Part shown: positions 51,500 through 60,322 of the stretch, in pieces
How positions within the stretch are numbered: position 1 is the first letter of the stretch
Layout: each line of letters begins with the position of its first letter
Assembly: GCA_965230015.1 (NCBI GenBank)
Contig: CBDDKF010000021.1
Location: 122,077-186,076, forward strand
From: JABSQH01 sp965230015
Lineage (GTDB): Bacteria; Actinomycetota; Acidimicrobiia; Acidimicrobiales; Ilumatobacteraceae
Length of the DNA: 64,000 bases
Direction of reading: 5' to 3'
Position numbers and translations under genes: made by a program
Notes under the pieces: generated by a model
What the model saw: only the letters and a program-made list of their open reading frames with translations
The model's database searches: none
Told to the model about the DNA's origin: nothing

Positions 51500-51617
51500 C
51501 AAATTCTGGGGATCCCGCGCGCGACGCGCGCGATTTCTACAGAGTTTGCGCAGTACGCAGCGCCTGTTCACCGAAATTCTGGGATCTGCGCGCGCCTGGC
51601 GCGCGATTTCTACAGGA
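51500..51617. repeat. Two copies of the bulged-hairpin repeat
   Basis: Copy D (51500-51545) reads AAATTCTGGGGATCCC, the palindrome GCGCGCGACGCGCGC, then GATTTCTACAG. Copy E (51573-51617) reads GAAATTCTGGGATCTG, GCGCGCCTGGCGCGC, then GATTTCTACAGG. They fill the gap between the convergent proS and MaoC-like genes and match the three copies at 19777-19931, including the GAAAT/ATTTC pairing ends. Confidence 0.85.
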
Positions 51618-51630
51618 TTACGGGGAGGCG

Positions 51631-52503
51631 TCAGGTGTGGCGGAGCAGGCCCTGGTCGATGACGACGCGGGTGGTGCTCGGGTCGTCGAGCGAGGCGGCG
51701 CTGGTGGTGAACACGGCCTCGCCGTCGCCGGTCGACCACATGTCGATGGTCAGCTGTTCGCCCGGGAACACCGGCGACGCAAAGCGGCCCTCGATGTGAC
51801 CGAAGCGCGCCGGATCGCCGCCGCACAGCGCGTGCAGCAATGCCCGGCCGGTGTACCCGTAGGTGCACAGCCCGTGCAGGATCGGCGTGTCGAAGCCGCC
51901 CATCGCGGCGAACGACGGGTCGGTGTGCAACGGGTTGCGGTCGCCCGACAGCCGATACACGAACGCCTGGTCGCGCGGCACCACGTAACTCACCGAATGA
52001 TCGGCGGCGCGGTCGGGCGGCACGTTGCGCGGACCCGACGGTCCGCGGTCGCCACCCCATCCGCCTTCGCCGCGGATGAACACCGACGAGGCATTGGTGT
52101 AGAGCAGTTCGCCCTTCCCATCGTCACCGTCGAGCACGGCCTTGGTCTCGGTGGCCACCACAGCGGCCTTGCCCTTGTCGTACATGCCGGTGACCTCGCT
52201 CGTCAGCGTCACCGTGCCCTCGACCGGGATCGGTCGGTGGAGCGTCACGGCCTGCTGACCGTGGACGAGGAGCGCCGGATTGAAGGTGCCGATGTTGCCC
52301 ATCGCCGACCCGCGGCCCCAGCCGATGACGACCGGGAAGGTTGGCAACACCTGCTGCTCGACGTCGTTCGTGTTCTCAGTAGTGAACGCCAGTTCCTCGT
52401 GGCCGGCGCCCACGCCGACCGCGTACAACAGCGCGTCTTTCGAGTTCCAGCTGGCTTCGACCGGCTCGCTGGTCGAGCCGACTGCGTCGGGGTTGAGTGG
52501 CAT
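51631..52503 (-). CDS. MaoC-like enoyl-CoA hydratase (tandem hotdog)
   Basis: A 290-residue protein with two hotdog folds. The N-terminal non-catalytic half contains LLYAVGVGAGHEELAFT and FPVVIGWGRGSAMG; the C-terminal half has the hydratase motif YRLSGDRNPLHTDPSFAAMGGF with the catalytic Asp and His, then PILHGLCTYGYTGRALL. This is the architecture of eukaryote-like MFE-2 (R)-specific hydratases, which hydrate trans-2-enoyl-CoA in fatty acid or sterol side-chain breakdown. The next gene on the strand upstream is an SDR dehydrogenase, the natural following step. ATG 52503 is preceded by GAAGGGAG. Confidence 0.88.
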   Translation of the reverse strand: MPLNPDAVGSTSEPVEASWNSKDALLYAVGVGAGHEELAFTTENTNDVEQQVLPTFPVVIGWGRGSAMGNIGTFNPALLVHGQQAVTLHRPIPVEGTVTLTSEVTGMYDKGKAAVVATETKAVLDGDDGKGELLYTNASSVFIRGEGGWGGDRGPSGPRNVPPDRAADHSVSYVVPRDQAFVYRLSGDRNPLHTDPSFAAMGGFDTPILHGLCTYGYTGRALLHALCGGDPARFGHIEGRFASPVFPGEQLTIDMWSTGDGEAVFTTSAASLDDPSTTRVVIDQGLLRHT

Positions 52504-52547
52504 AGGAATGCTCCCTTCGTGTTCGAATCGTTCAGGTGGTCGGGCGA

Positions 52548-53474
52548 TCAGCCGTCGAGCATCGTCTGCGGCCAGGCGCCGGGCTCGCCGTTCATGCCGG
52601 CGTTGGCCCGTGCCCGACCGAGCAGGTCCTGCACGACCGGGCCGAGTTGGGTCGGATCGTCGATGGGGTCGGTCGACGGGCCGCGCGCCCAACCTTCGGC
52701 GATCGCCAGGGTCTGGCCCGACGCCTCGAAGACTCGGCCGGTCACTCCGGCAGCTTCTTCAGAGCACAGCCACGTGACGATCGGCGCGATCCAGTGCGGC
52801 GAGCGGGCGTACTTCTCTTCTTCGGTCTCCGGCGCCGGACCAAGCCCTTCGGTCATGCGCGTCAACGCCACCGGCCCGACCGCGTTGACCGTCACCCCGT
52901 AGCGGGCGACTTCCAGGGCGACGATGTTGGTGAACGCGGCGATGCCGGCCTTGGCGGCGCCGTAGTTCGCCTGACCGGGGTTGCCGTAGATACCCGACAC
53001 CGACGTGGTGTTGACGATGCGCCCGCTCACCGGCTCGCCGGCCTTCGAGCGTTCGCGCCAGTAGGCCACCGCCCATCGAGACGGAGCGAACGTGCCCTTG
53101 AGGTGCACGTTGATCACTGCATCCCACTCTTCTTCGGTCATGTTGGCCAGCACGCGGTCGCGCAAGATGCCCGCGTTGTTGACCACGGCGTGCAGGTCGC
53201 CGAAGTTCTCGACGGCCATGTTGACCATCCGTTGGGCGCCTTCCCAGTCGGCCACGTTGTCGCCGTTGGCGATCGCCTCGCCGCCCATCCCCTTGATCTC
53301 TTCGACCACCTGATGGGCGGGCGACAGGTCGCCGCCGCTGCCGTCGACCTCGCCGCCGAGATCGTTGACCACCACCTTGGCGCCCTGCCGGGCCAGGCTG
53401 AGCGCGTGCTCGCGCCCGATCCCCCGTCCGGCACCGGTCACGATGGCCACACGCCCTTCACACAGTCCGCTCAT
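52548..53474 (-). CDS. Short-chain dehydrogenase/reductase (3-hydroxyacyl-CoA dehydrogenase type)
   Basis: A 308-residue SDR with the Rossmann motif VAIVTGAGRGIGREHALSLA, the insertion VVVNDLGGEVDGSGG that is typical of MFE-2/HSD17B4-type (3R)-hydroxyacyl-CoA dehydrogenases, the NNAG motif VVNNAGILRD, and the catalytic Ser-Tyr-Lys in NTTSVSGIYGNPGQANYGAAKAG. The C-terminal extension contains WLCSEEAAGVTGRVFEASG. Together with the downstream MaoC-like hydratase gene it reconstructs the two activities that are fused in eukaryotic MFE-2. ATG 53474 is used; 53495 is possible. Confidence 0.9.
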   Translation of the reverse strand: MSGLCEGRVAIVTGAGRGIGREHALSLARQGAKVVVNDLGGEVDGSGGDLSPAHQVVEEIKGMGGEAIANGDNVADWEGAQRMVNMAVENFGDLHAVVNNAGILRDRVLANMTEEEWDAVINVHLKGTFAPSRWAVAYWRERSKAGEPVSGRIVNTTSVSGIYGNPGQANYGAAKAGIAAFTNIVALEVARYGVTVNAVGPVALTRMTEGLGPAPETEEEKYARSPHWIAPIVTWLCSEEAAGVTGRVFEASGQTLAIAEGWARGPSTDPIDDPTQLGPVVQDLLGRARANAGMNGEPGAWPQTMLDG

Positions 53475-53570
53475 TCGATGTTCTCCCTCGATCACGTAGT
53501 CGATCAGTTACGGCGTCGCCCCATGCGACATCGGCGCTCGGCGCGCATCGGCGATCGTAGAGTCCGAAGC

Positions 53571-54383
53571 GTGTGCGATTGCCAGCCGACGGATTCGACG
53601 TCGCGAGTCAGCCGTCGCCGGGCGCTGACAATGACCGCCGCGGCGGCCAGCGCAGCCGCGCTCGGTGCGAGTGTGGCTCGGTTCGACTCGCCCGCCCACT
53701 CGCTCGGCACGCCATCGGTGGAAGTGACGCCGGGACTGCGTATCGCCCGCCGCGAGGCATGGGGACCGGACCTCCCGCCGACAGGGCCGATCGGGCCGGA
53801 AGACGTGCACTTCCTCCTGGTTCATCACACCTTCTCGCCGAACGAGGTCGCCGATGTCCGTGCCCTCCTGCGCAGCGTGTACGCCTTCCACACCGGTCCC
53901 GAGAAGCGCTGGCCCGACATCGCCTACCACTTCATGATCGCCCCCGACGGCGGTGTCTGGGAGACCCGCGCCGGCTCGCTCGACGGCCCGGTGGTCGCCG
54001 ACGCCACGGGCGGCAACCAGGGCTTCGCCCAGCTCGTGTGCCTGATCGGGGACTACACCGCAACGACGCCCACACCAGCGGCGCAAGAGTCGCTGGTGCG
54101 CGTCCTGTGGTGGCTCGCCGACCGATACGACATTGGTACCGCACGAGGCGACACGGCGACGTTCGTGTCGCGCGGCTCGAACAAGCTGGCCGCAGGGACG
54201 ACGGCGACGGTGCGCACCATTTCGGGGCACCGCGACTGCACCCTCACCGCGTGCCCGGGCGACGCCGCCTACGGACTGATTCCCCGCTGGCGGGCGCTGG
54301 TCCACGCCAACCGGCTCCACGCCACCCCCGATCCGAACGCTCCCTATCGCACAGCCCGACGTCTCGGCGTCCACCTCTCGTAG
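53571..54383 (+). CDS. Exported peptidoglycan recognition / N-acetylmuramoyl-L-alanine amidase
   Basis: A 270-residue zinc amidase of the Amidase_2/PGRP fold. A twin-arginine-like signal (SRVSRRRALTMTAAAASAAAL) suggests Tat export. Zinc ligands and catalytic positions are visible: His in VHFLLVHHTFSPN, IAYHFMIAPDGGVWETRAG, His in TISGHRDCTLTACPGDAAYG and the following Cys. It cuts the amide between N-acetylmuramic acid and L-alanine in the cell wall. The GTG at 53571 starts a full signal region; no ribosome site is obvious. The flavoprotein gene starts 10 bases after its stop. Confidence 0.82.
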   Translation: MCDCQPTDSTSRVSRRRALTMTAAAASAAALGASVARFDSPAHSLGTPSVEVTPGLRIARREAWGPDLPPTGPIGPEDVHFLLVHHTFSPNEVADVRALLRSVYAFHTGPEKRWPDIAYHFMIAPDGGVWETRAGSLDGPVVADATGGNQGFAQLVCLIGDYTATTPTPAAQESLVRVLWWLADRYDIGTARGDTATFVSRGSNKLAAGTTATVRTISGHRDCTLTACPGDAAYGLIPRWRALVHANRLHATPDPNAPYRTARRLGVHLS

Positions 54384-54393
54384 CCTCACGGCG

Positions 54394-55638
54394 ATGAGCG
54401 GGCACCCGACGAGCGACACCGCACGCGTCACCGATGTGCTCGTCGTAGGCGGCGGCCCTGCTGGCGCCGCGGCGGCGATCGAGCTGGCGCGGGCCGGCCG
54501 TGCCGTGACCGTGATCGACAAGGCAACGTTTCCCCGCGACAAGTGTTGCGGCGACGGTCTCACCACCTTGGCGCTCCGTGAACTCGAGCACCTCGGTATC
54601 GAGCCCGCCCACGTCGAACGGTGGATCGACGTCGACGGCGCGGCGATTCGCTCGCCGTCCGGACGCGAGATCTTCGTGCCACTCCCCGATCACGGGAGGT
54701 ACGCCGCCGTCGCCCCCAGGCTCGACCTCGACGCTGCGATCCTGGCCGCAGCCGGCCGCGCCGGCACCGAGGTGCTCGACGGATGCGGGCTCGTCGATGT
54801 GGAACAGCACGACGATCGCGTGGTGGCGACCACCAACCAGGCGGGCGAGATCGGACGCATCGAAGCTCGCTACATCGTCGCTGCCGACGGGATGTGGAGC
54901 CGCGTGCGCAAGTCGCTCGGCCTCGGCCCCGATCGGTACCTCGGCGAGTGGCACGGCATTCGTCAGTACGTCCAGGAGGTCACCGGACCCGCGGCCAAGC
55001 GGTTGTACGTGTGGTTCGAACCCGACCTGCTCCCCGGCTATGCGTGGTCGTTCCCGCTGCCAGACGGACGAGCCAACGTGGGCTTCGGCGTCCGCCGCGA
55101 TGGCACGCACCCGACCGGCACCATGGGCGTGTTGTGGCGCGACCTGCTCCAACGCCCACACATCGTCGACGCCCTTGGTCCGGACGCAGCACTGGAGGAC
55201 CGCCACACCGCATGGCCGATTCCGGCGCGCATCGACAAAGCGGTGCTCGCCGCCGACCGTGTGCTGTTCACGGGCGACGCAGCGATGGCCACCGATGTGC
55301 TCACCGGTGAGGGCATCGGTCAGGCGCTGCTCACGGGTCGGTTAGCAGCCGAAGCGATCGTGGCTGCAGGCGCGTTGTCTCCCGAGGTGGCCGCGGATCG
55401 CTACAGCAGCGACGTGCGCCATCATCTTCGTGCCGACCACGTGATGTCCGCTCAGCTGGGCAACGTGTTGGCCCACGAACGGGGGGCGCGTGGTGCCATC
55501 CGCATCGTGGCGTCGAGCGGCGAGTGGGGGCGGCGCAACTTCGCCAGGTGGATGTTCGAAGACGAACCGCGCGCCGTGGTGCTCACGCCGTCGCGCTGGC
55601 ACCGCGGGTTCCTGGCCCGCCCCGGCGCCTATACCTGA
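54394..55638 (+). CDS. Geranylgeranyl reductase family FAD-dependent oxidoreductase
   Basis: A 414-residue flavoprotein. It starts with the dinucleotide motif DVLVVGGGPAGAAAAIELAR, then FPRDKCCGDGLTTLAL, the family hallmark CCGDG, followed by FVPLPDHGRYAAVAPRLDLD, YIVAADGMWSRVRKSLGL, and the second FAD motif VLFTGDAAMATDVLTGEGIG. The family reduces double bonds in isoprenoid chains such as geranylgeranyl groups or menaquinone side chains (as MenJ in mycobacteria). Substrate here is unknown. It overlaps the convergent 55629 gene by 10 bases. Confidence 0.88.
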   Translation: MSGHPTSDTARVTDVLVVGGGPAGAAAAIELARAGRAVTVIDKATFPRDKCCGDGLTTLALRELEHLGIEPAHVERWIDVDGAAIRSPSGREIFVPLPDHGRYAAVAPRLDLDAAILAAAGRAGTEVLDGCGLVDVEQHDDRVVATTNQAGEIGRIEARYIVAADGMWSRVRKSLGLGPDRYLGEWHGIRQYVQEVTGPAAKRLYVWFEPDLLPGYAWSFPLPDGRANVGFGVRRDGTHPTGTMGVLWRDLLQRPHIVDALGPDAALEDRHTAWPIPARIDKAVLAADRVLFTGDAAMATDVLTGEGIGQALLTGRLAAEAIVAAGALSPEVAADRYSSDVRHHLRADHVMSAQLGNVLAHERGARGAIRIVASSGEWGRRNFARWMFEDEPRAVVLTPSRWHRGFLARPGAYT

Positions 55639-56036
55639 GCGCCGTTGGACGGCGGCTCGGCGTCGCCGTGCGATGGGGGCGGTGGCGGCGCCCAGACGTC
55701 GACGTCGCCAACGCTGACGTCGATGCCGTCCTCGTCGATGTCACCCGGATCGCCGGGCGCCTCGGATACCGCGACGACGTCGTCGTCTTTCGGCGGGCCC
55801 TCGTAGATGTCGCGCAACCCGAGCATCGCCCCTGCTGCTGCCGCTCCGAGGGCACCACCCTTGCGGCGTCCGGCCTCGATCGACGACAGCCGGCGCGCTG
55901 CGGCGCGTTCTTCGTGTTCGATCCGCAAGACCCGCGCCGGATCGGGGTCGACACCGGTGAGTTCGGCAAGTTCGTCGGTCGCCGCGTCGACACGCTCAGA
56001 TGGCTCGGGGGGATCGATGTCGCTCGACGTCGACAT
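55629..56036 (-). CDS. Hypothetical protein with disordered C-terminus
   Basis: A 135-residue acidic protein. Residues 15-70 form helices (DAATDELAELTGVDPDPARV, VLRIEHEERAAARRLSSIEA) followed by a Gly/Ala stretch RKGGALGAAAAGAMLGLRDI, then a low-complexity Asp/Pro-rich tail. No family recognised; the Gly/Ala segment could be a membrane-touching hairpin. It lies four bases after the YeiH-like gene start region on the same strand (transcribed before it is the intergenic end of that gene, at 56041), so both are likely one transcript. Its 3' end overlaps the flavoprotein gene. Confidence 0.6.
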   Translation of the reverse strand: MSTSSDIDPPEPSERVDAATDELAELTGVDPDPARVLRIEHEERAAARRLSSIEAGRRKGGALGAAAAGAMLGLRDIYEGPPKDDDVVAVSEAPGDPGDIDEDGIDVSVGDVDVWAPPPPPSHGDAEPPSNGAQV

Positions 56037-56040
56037 GTGT

Positions 56041-57036
56041 TCAGGCTACGACGTAGGCGGCGACCAACGCCGCTCCAGCCACGAGAACCCACGACACGAG
56101 ACCGAGTACCAACGGTCGTCCGCCGAGCCGTCGCAGCCGACCGAAGTGGACACCTGCACCAAGGCCGAACATGCCGGCGGTGAGCAGTATCTCTTCGGCG
56201 TCTTTGGCCAGGTCGAGCGCATCACTCGACAGCCATCCGGTCGCACGGAGTGCGATCGCGCCGAGAAAGAGCACTACGAACAGCGGCACCAGCGGGACCG
56301 ACGGCGCATCGACGTCGCGCGGCTGATCGCTCGCGGCGGCGTTTCGTCGACGTGCGTATCCGACGCCGAACACCATCGGCGCCAACAGCACCACCCGGGT
56401 CAGCTTGACCAAGGTCGCGGTGGCCAACGCAGTCGCCCCGAACGCCGAGGCCGTGGCGGTGACTTGTCCGACATCGTGCACCCCGGCGCCAACCCACGTG
56501 CCGAAGCGTTCGTCGGACATGTCGAGGGCCCGGCCGATGAAGGGGAACACGAAGATCGACAGCGTGCCGCACAACGTCACCAGCCCGATTGCGTATGCGG
56601 TCTCTTCCTCGTCGGCGTCGGTCAGCGGCTCCATTGCGGCCACCGCCGATGCGCCGCAGATCGAATATCCGGTGGCGACGAGCAGGCCGAGCGGCTGCGA
56701 CAACCCCATCGCCTTGGCCAGGAGCTGCACCCCGAAGAAGGTCAGCAGCACCACGATCACCACAGCGATCGCCCCTTCGATGCCGAGGGCGCGCACCTCG
56801 TCCATCGACAGCCGCAAGCCGAGCAGCACGATGCCGGCGCGCAACAATCGTTTCGCAGCGAACGTGATGCCTGCGCTGAAGGCCGGCCGCAGCAGATTGG
56901 CGTTGGCGGCGATGGCGCCGAGCACCACGCCGGCCACCAGCGTCGAGATGTCGACCACCGCCGTGATGGCGAAGGCCGCCACCACGCCGAGCGCGACCAC
57001 ACCGAGGCCAGGCAGCGCGGGTCGGATCTCGTGCAC
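56041..57036 (-). CDS. YeiH/UPF0324 family membrane transporter (putative sulfate/sulfite exporter)
   Basis: A protein of about 331 residues with nine to ten hydrophobic helices. Family features are VAGVVLGAIAANANLLRPAF, AKRLLRAGIVLLGLRLS, GLLVATGYSICGASAVAAMEPL, GTLSIFVFPFIG, WVGAGVHDVGQVTATASAFG and LLTAGMFGLGAGVHFG. The motifs CGASA and GAGVHDVGQV are diagnostic. Members are annotated as putative sulfate exporters; transport is not proven here. No ATG is available in frame near the start; GTG 57036 gives a normal N-terminus (VHEIRPALPGLGV). It precedes the 55629 gene by a few bases on the same strand. Confidence 0.85.
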   Translation of the reverse strand: MHEIRPALPGLGVVALGVVAAFAITAVVDISTLVAGVVLGAIAANANLLRPAFSAGITFAAKRLLRAGIVLLGLRLSMDEVRALGIEGAIAVVIVVLLTFFGVQLLAKAMGLSQPLGLLVATGYSICGASAVAAMEPLTDADEEETAYAIGLVTLCGTLSIFVFPFIGRALDMSDERFGTWVGAGVHDVGQVTATASAFGATALATATLVKLTRVVLLAPMVFGVGYARRRNAAASDQPRDVDAPSVPLVPLFVVLFLGAIALRATGWLSSDALDLAKDAEEILLTAGMFGLGAGVHFGRLRRLGGRPLVLGLVSWVLVAGAALVAAYVVA

Positions 57037-57169
57037 GGTCGGCCATCCTGACAGCCCCAGCGCCGAGAGCCCGGAATCGGCGGGCAGCGCATGTCCGTAT
57101 CGAAGGACAAGGTAAGTATTTCTGGCACGACGGCACTCCGCAGCCGGTGCCCGGTACCGTCGATCGGCG

Positions 57170-58282
57170 ATGCGCGACGACGATCCGAACCCGACCGCAG
57201 AGACGTTGCCGCCACACGGTGCGGTCAGCCCGACGACGGGCGCCAGCTCGACGACGGGCACCAGCTCGACGGCACCGGCTGCGATGGACGATCAGGCCAC
57301 GGCAGAGACGTTCGAGAAGATCTTCTTCGAGCTGCGCAAGGTGATCGTGGGCCAGACCCGACTGCTCGAACGGCTGCTGGTCGGCGTGTTGTGTCGCGGC
57401 CACTGCCTCCTCGAATCGGTTCCGGGACTGGCCAAGACGCTCGCCGCCGAGACGCTCGCCGACGTGGTCGGTGGCTCGTTCGCCCGCATCCAGTTCACCC
57501 CGGATCTGCTGCCCTCCGACATCGTCGGTACGCGCATCTACCGCGGCAGCAGCGAGACCTTCGACGTCGAGTTCGGCCCGGTGTTCGTCAACTTCTTGCT
57601 CACCGACGAAATCAACCGTGCACCCGCCAAGGTCCAGTCCGCACTGCTCGAGGTGATGGCCGAGCAGCAGGTCACGATCGGTGGCGTCACCCATCCGGTG
57701 CCGAAGCCGTTCTTCGTGGTGGCGACGCAGAACCCGATCGAGAGCGAGGGCGTGTATCAGTTGCCCGACGCCCAACGCGACCGGTTCATGATGAAGATCG
57801 TCCTCGACCATCCCACCGCCGACGAGGAGATGACGATCATCGACCGGATGAGCGTGTCGCCTCCGGTCCCCCGGCAAGTCATCACCCTCGACGAGTTGGT
57901 GGCGCTGCAACAGCGCGCCGACGAGGTGTTCGTCGACCGCTCGGTGTCGCAGTACGCGATCGACCTGGTGCAGTGCACCCGATATCCCGACCGTTTCAAC
58001 CTCGGCGACCTGCTCACCGTGATCGGTCTCGGCGCCAGCCCGCGAGCATCGCTCAACCTCGTCAAGGGAGCACGGGCCATGGCCATCTTGCGCGGTCGCA
58101 CGTACGCCACCCCACAGGACGTGTTCGACATCGCCCCCGAGGTCCTCCGCCACCGTTTGCTGTTGACCTACGACGCACTGGCCCGTGACATCACGCCCGA
58201 CGACGTCATCCAGCGCATCCTCGCCACCGTGCCCGCGGCCTGGGTGTCGCCGAAACCGAACGACTCGTTCGAGCGGAGCTGA
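57170..58282 (+). CDS. MoxR-type AAA+ ATPase
   Basis: A 370-residue AAA+ protein. After a 45-residue Thr/Ser-rich lead it has the MoxR form of Walker A (ESVPGLAKTLAAETLA), the RIQFTPDLLPSDIVGTRIY block, Walker B NFLLTDEINRAPAKVQSALL, and sensor 1 in FFVVATQNPIESEGVYQLPDAQRDRFM. MoxR ATPases act as chaperones that help metal or cofactor insertion into partner proteins, usually with VWA-domain proteins. It begins a co-transcribed set with a DUF58 protein (two bases after the stop) and a VWA protein. The usual C-terminal lid domain is present. Confidence 0.93.
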   Translation: MRDDDPNPTAETLPPHGAVSPTTGASSTTGTSSTAPAAMDDQATAETFEKIFFELRKVIVGQTRLLERLLVGVLCRGHCLLESVPGLAKTLAAETLADVVGGSFARIQFTPDLLPSDIVGTRIYRGSSETFDVEFGPVFVNFLLTDEINRAPAKVQSALLEVMAEQQVTIGGVTHPVPKPFFVVATQNPIESEGVYQLPDAQRDRFMMKIVLDHPTADEEMTIIDRMSVSPPVPRQVITLDELVALQQRADEVFVDRSVSQYAIDLVQCTRYPDRFNLGDLLTVIGLGASPRASLNLVKGARAMAILRGRTYATPQDVFDIAPEVLRHRLLLTYDALARDITPDDVIQRILATVPAAWVSPKPNDSFERS

Positions 58283-58283
58283 C

Positions 58284-59267
58284 GTGCCCAACCTGGGGCC
58301 GCGCAGCGTGCCACCGGCACACGGTGCGGCGACCGCCACGCGCGAGGCGCACTGGGCGCAGGGGCCGCCGACGGCGACCGTTGCCGAGCTGTTGCGCTCG
58401 CTCGAACTGACGATCCTCGGCCGTCTCGACGGCGTGCTCCACGGCAACTACCAGGGCCTCACGCCCGGCCACGGCTCGGAACCCGGCGAGTCGCGGCCGT
58501 ATCAGCCCGGCGACGACGTGCGCCGCATCGACTGGAACGTGACCGCCCGCACCAACGAGACCTACGTGCGCGAGCAGATCGCCGACCGCGACCTCACCGC
58601 GTGGTTGGTCGTCGACGGTTCGGCGGCGATGGACTTCGGCACGGTGGCCGACCACAAGTCGAACGTCGCCCTCGCCGCGGCGGCGTGCATCGGCTTCCTC
58701 ACGGCGCGCAATCAGAACCGCCTCGGCGCAGTGCTGGTCGCCGGGCCGGAAGTACATGTGGTCCCGCCGCGCAGCGGGGCCAACCAGGTGCGAGCGATTC
58801 TGTCCACGATCGCCGCACCCCCTGACACCGAAGGCCGCGGACGGTCCGATCTAGCAGCGGCGCTCGACCGCGTCGGCGCCCTCGCCAAGCGGCGCGGGTT
58901 CATCACCGTGATCGCCGACTTCGACGGCGACGACTGGAGCGACGCCCTCGCGCGTCTGGCGCTGCGCCACGATCTGCTCGCGGTCACGGTGCGTGACCCA
59001 CGTGAGTCCGACGTGCCGCCGGTGGGCCTCGTCGAGTTCGTCGACCCAGCGTCGGGCGCAACGCGCGAGGTCAATGTGACCAAGGCCGTGCAGGACAAGT
59101 TCAGCGCCGCCGCACGCCAGCGCGCCGACGCACGGCGTGCCGCAATCGGGCGGTCCGGCGCCGACCTCATCGAGTTGACCACGGACGGCGACTGGTTGCG
59201 CGAGATCGTGCAGCACACTCAGCGCAAGCGCGCCCAGGTGGTGCGTGGCGGGGTGTTGCGCCGGTGA
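58284..59267 (+). CDS. DUF58 domain protein (VWA-like)
   Basis: A 327-residue soluble protein with a DUF58 core: LRSLELTILGRLDGVLHGNY, GSEPGESRPYQPGDDVRRIDWNVTART (the diagnostic RPYQPGDDVRxIDWN), and a VWA-like fold with WLVVDGSAAMDFGTV holding the MIDAS-like Asp-x-Ser. It partners MoxR ATPases in many bacteria. GTG 58284 follows the MoxR stop by one base. Role in protein assembly is inferred from the family. Confidence 0.9.
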   Translation: MPNLGPRSVPPAHGAATATREAHWAQGPPTATVAELLRSLELTILGRLDGVLHGNYQGLTPGHGSEPGESRPYQPGDDVRRIDWNVTARTNETYVREQIADRDLTAWLVVDGSAAMDFGTVADHKSNVALAAAACIGFLTARNQNRLGAVLVAGPEVHVVPPRSGANQVRAILSTIAAPPDTEGRGRSDLAAALDRVGALAKRRGFITVIADFDGDDWSDALARLALRHDLLAVTVRDPRESDVPPVGLVEFVDPASGATREVNVTKAVQDKFSAAARQRADARRAAIGRSGADLIELTTDGDWLREIVQHTQRKRAQVVRGGVLRR

Positions 59268-60316
59268 CGACGACCGAGTTCCTCGATCCTGGCCGTCTGT
59301 GGCTGTTGCTGGTGCCGCTCGGGTTGGCGGTGCTGTACGTCGTCGTGTTGCGCTGGCGCCAGCGAGCCGCAGTGCGCTTCACGCAGGTGGAGCTGCTCGA
59401 CGAGGTCGCCCCTCGCCGGCCCCGGTGGCGGCGCCACGTGGTCGCCGGGCTGCAGCTGCTCGGCTTGGCCGCTGCGGTGGTGGCCGTCGCCCGACCGGTC
59501 GACATCGACACGGAGCGGACCACCACCGAGGGGCGCATTCTCGTGCTGTTCGACGTGTCGCTCTCCATGGACGCGGGTGACGTCGACCCCAACCGTTTCG
59601 CCGCCGCACAGGACGCGGCCCGCACGTTCGTCGACGAGGTCGACGAAGGGGTCGAGGTAGGGCTCGTGTCGTTCTCCGGTGCCGTGGGTGTCGAGGTCGA
59701 TCCGACGTTGAACCGCACCACGATGATCAACGGGATCGACAACCTTGAGCTCGCCGAGTCGACCGCGATCGGCGATGCCCTCGCTGCCGGCACGCGCTTG
59801 TTGGTGAACGCCGCGGAACCGAGCGACGGTTCGAGCGAGGCCTCGAGCAACGGCGAGGCGGGCACCGATGGCGACGCCGAGACGACCGAACCCGATGATG
59901 ACGGTCCGCCACCCGGTGTGATGGTGTTGCTCACCGACGGCGAGACCACCGTTGGCCGGCCGACTGCCGAGGGCGCGGCGGAGGCGGCGGCCGCAGGCAT
60001 TCCGGTGTACACGATCGCCTTCGGCACCGAGTTCGGCACGATCATCGATCCGGCGTCGGGTGAGATCGTGCCGGTCCCGGTACGGCCCGCCGAACTGGAG
60101 GGCATCGCCGAAACCACAGGTGGCGAGGCGTTCGTCGCCGAAACGGGCGACGAACTCGCCGACGCCTACGACCAGATCCAGGAGTCGCTCGGCGAAACGC
60201 TCGGCGACGAGATCGAGATCGTCACCGAGCTCACCTGGGCCTGGGCGCTCCTCGCGTTCGCCCTGCTCGCCGCCGCCTGGGCGCTCAGCCTGTGGTGGCT
60301 ACGCGGCATGGTGTAA
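59264..60316 (+). CDS. BatA-like membrane protein with von Willebrand factor A domain
   Basis: A 350-residue protein anchored by N-terminal helices (LWLLLVPLGLAVLYVVVL and VVAGLQLLGLAAAVVAVA) and a C-terminal helix (WALLAFALLAAAWALSLWWL). The VWA domain between them has the MIDAS motif LVLFDVSLSMDAGD and the Thr and Asp positions in STAIGDALAAGT and VLLTDGETTV. A disordered Ser/Glu/Asp insertion lies at about residues 185-215. It overlaps the DUF58 gene (ATGA-type overlap) and is part of the MoxR-DUF58-VWA operon. BatA-type proteins are linked to stress tolerance. Confidence 0.9.
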   Translation: MTTTEFLDPGRLWLLLVPLGLAVLYVVVLRWRQRAAVRFTQVELLDEVAPRRPRWRRHVVAGLQLLGLAAAVVAVARPVDIDTERTTTEGRILVLFDVSLSMDAGDVDPNRFAAAQDAARTFVDEVDEGVEVGLVSFSGAVGVEVDPTLNRTTMINGIDNLELAESTAIGDALAAGTRLLVNAAEPSDGSSEASSNGEAGTDGDAETTEPDDDGPPPGVMVLLTDGETTVGRPTAEGAAEAAAAGIPVYTIAFGTEFGTIIDPASGEIVPVPVRPAELEGIAETTGGEAFVAETGDELADAYDQIQESLGETLGDEIEIVTELTWAWALLAFALLAAAWALSLWWLRGMV

Positions 60317-60322
60317 CGCGCA

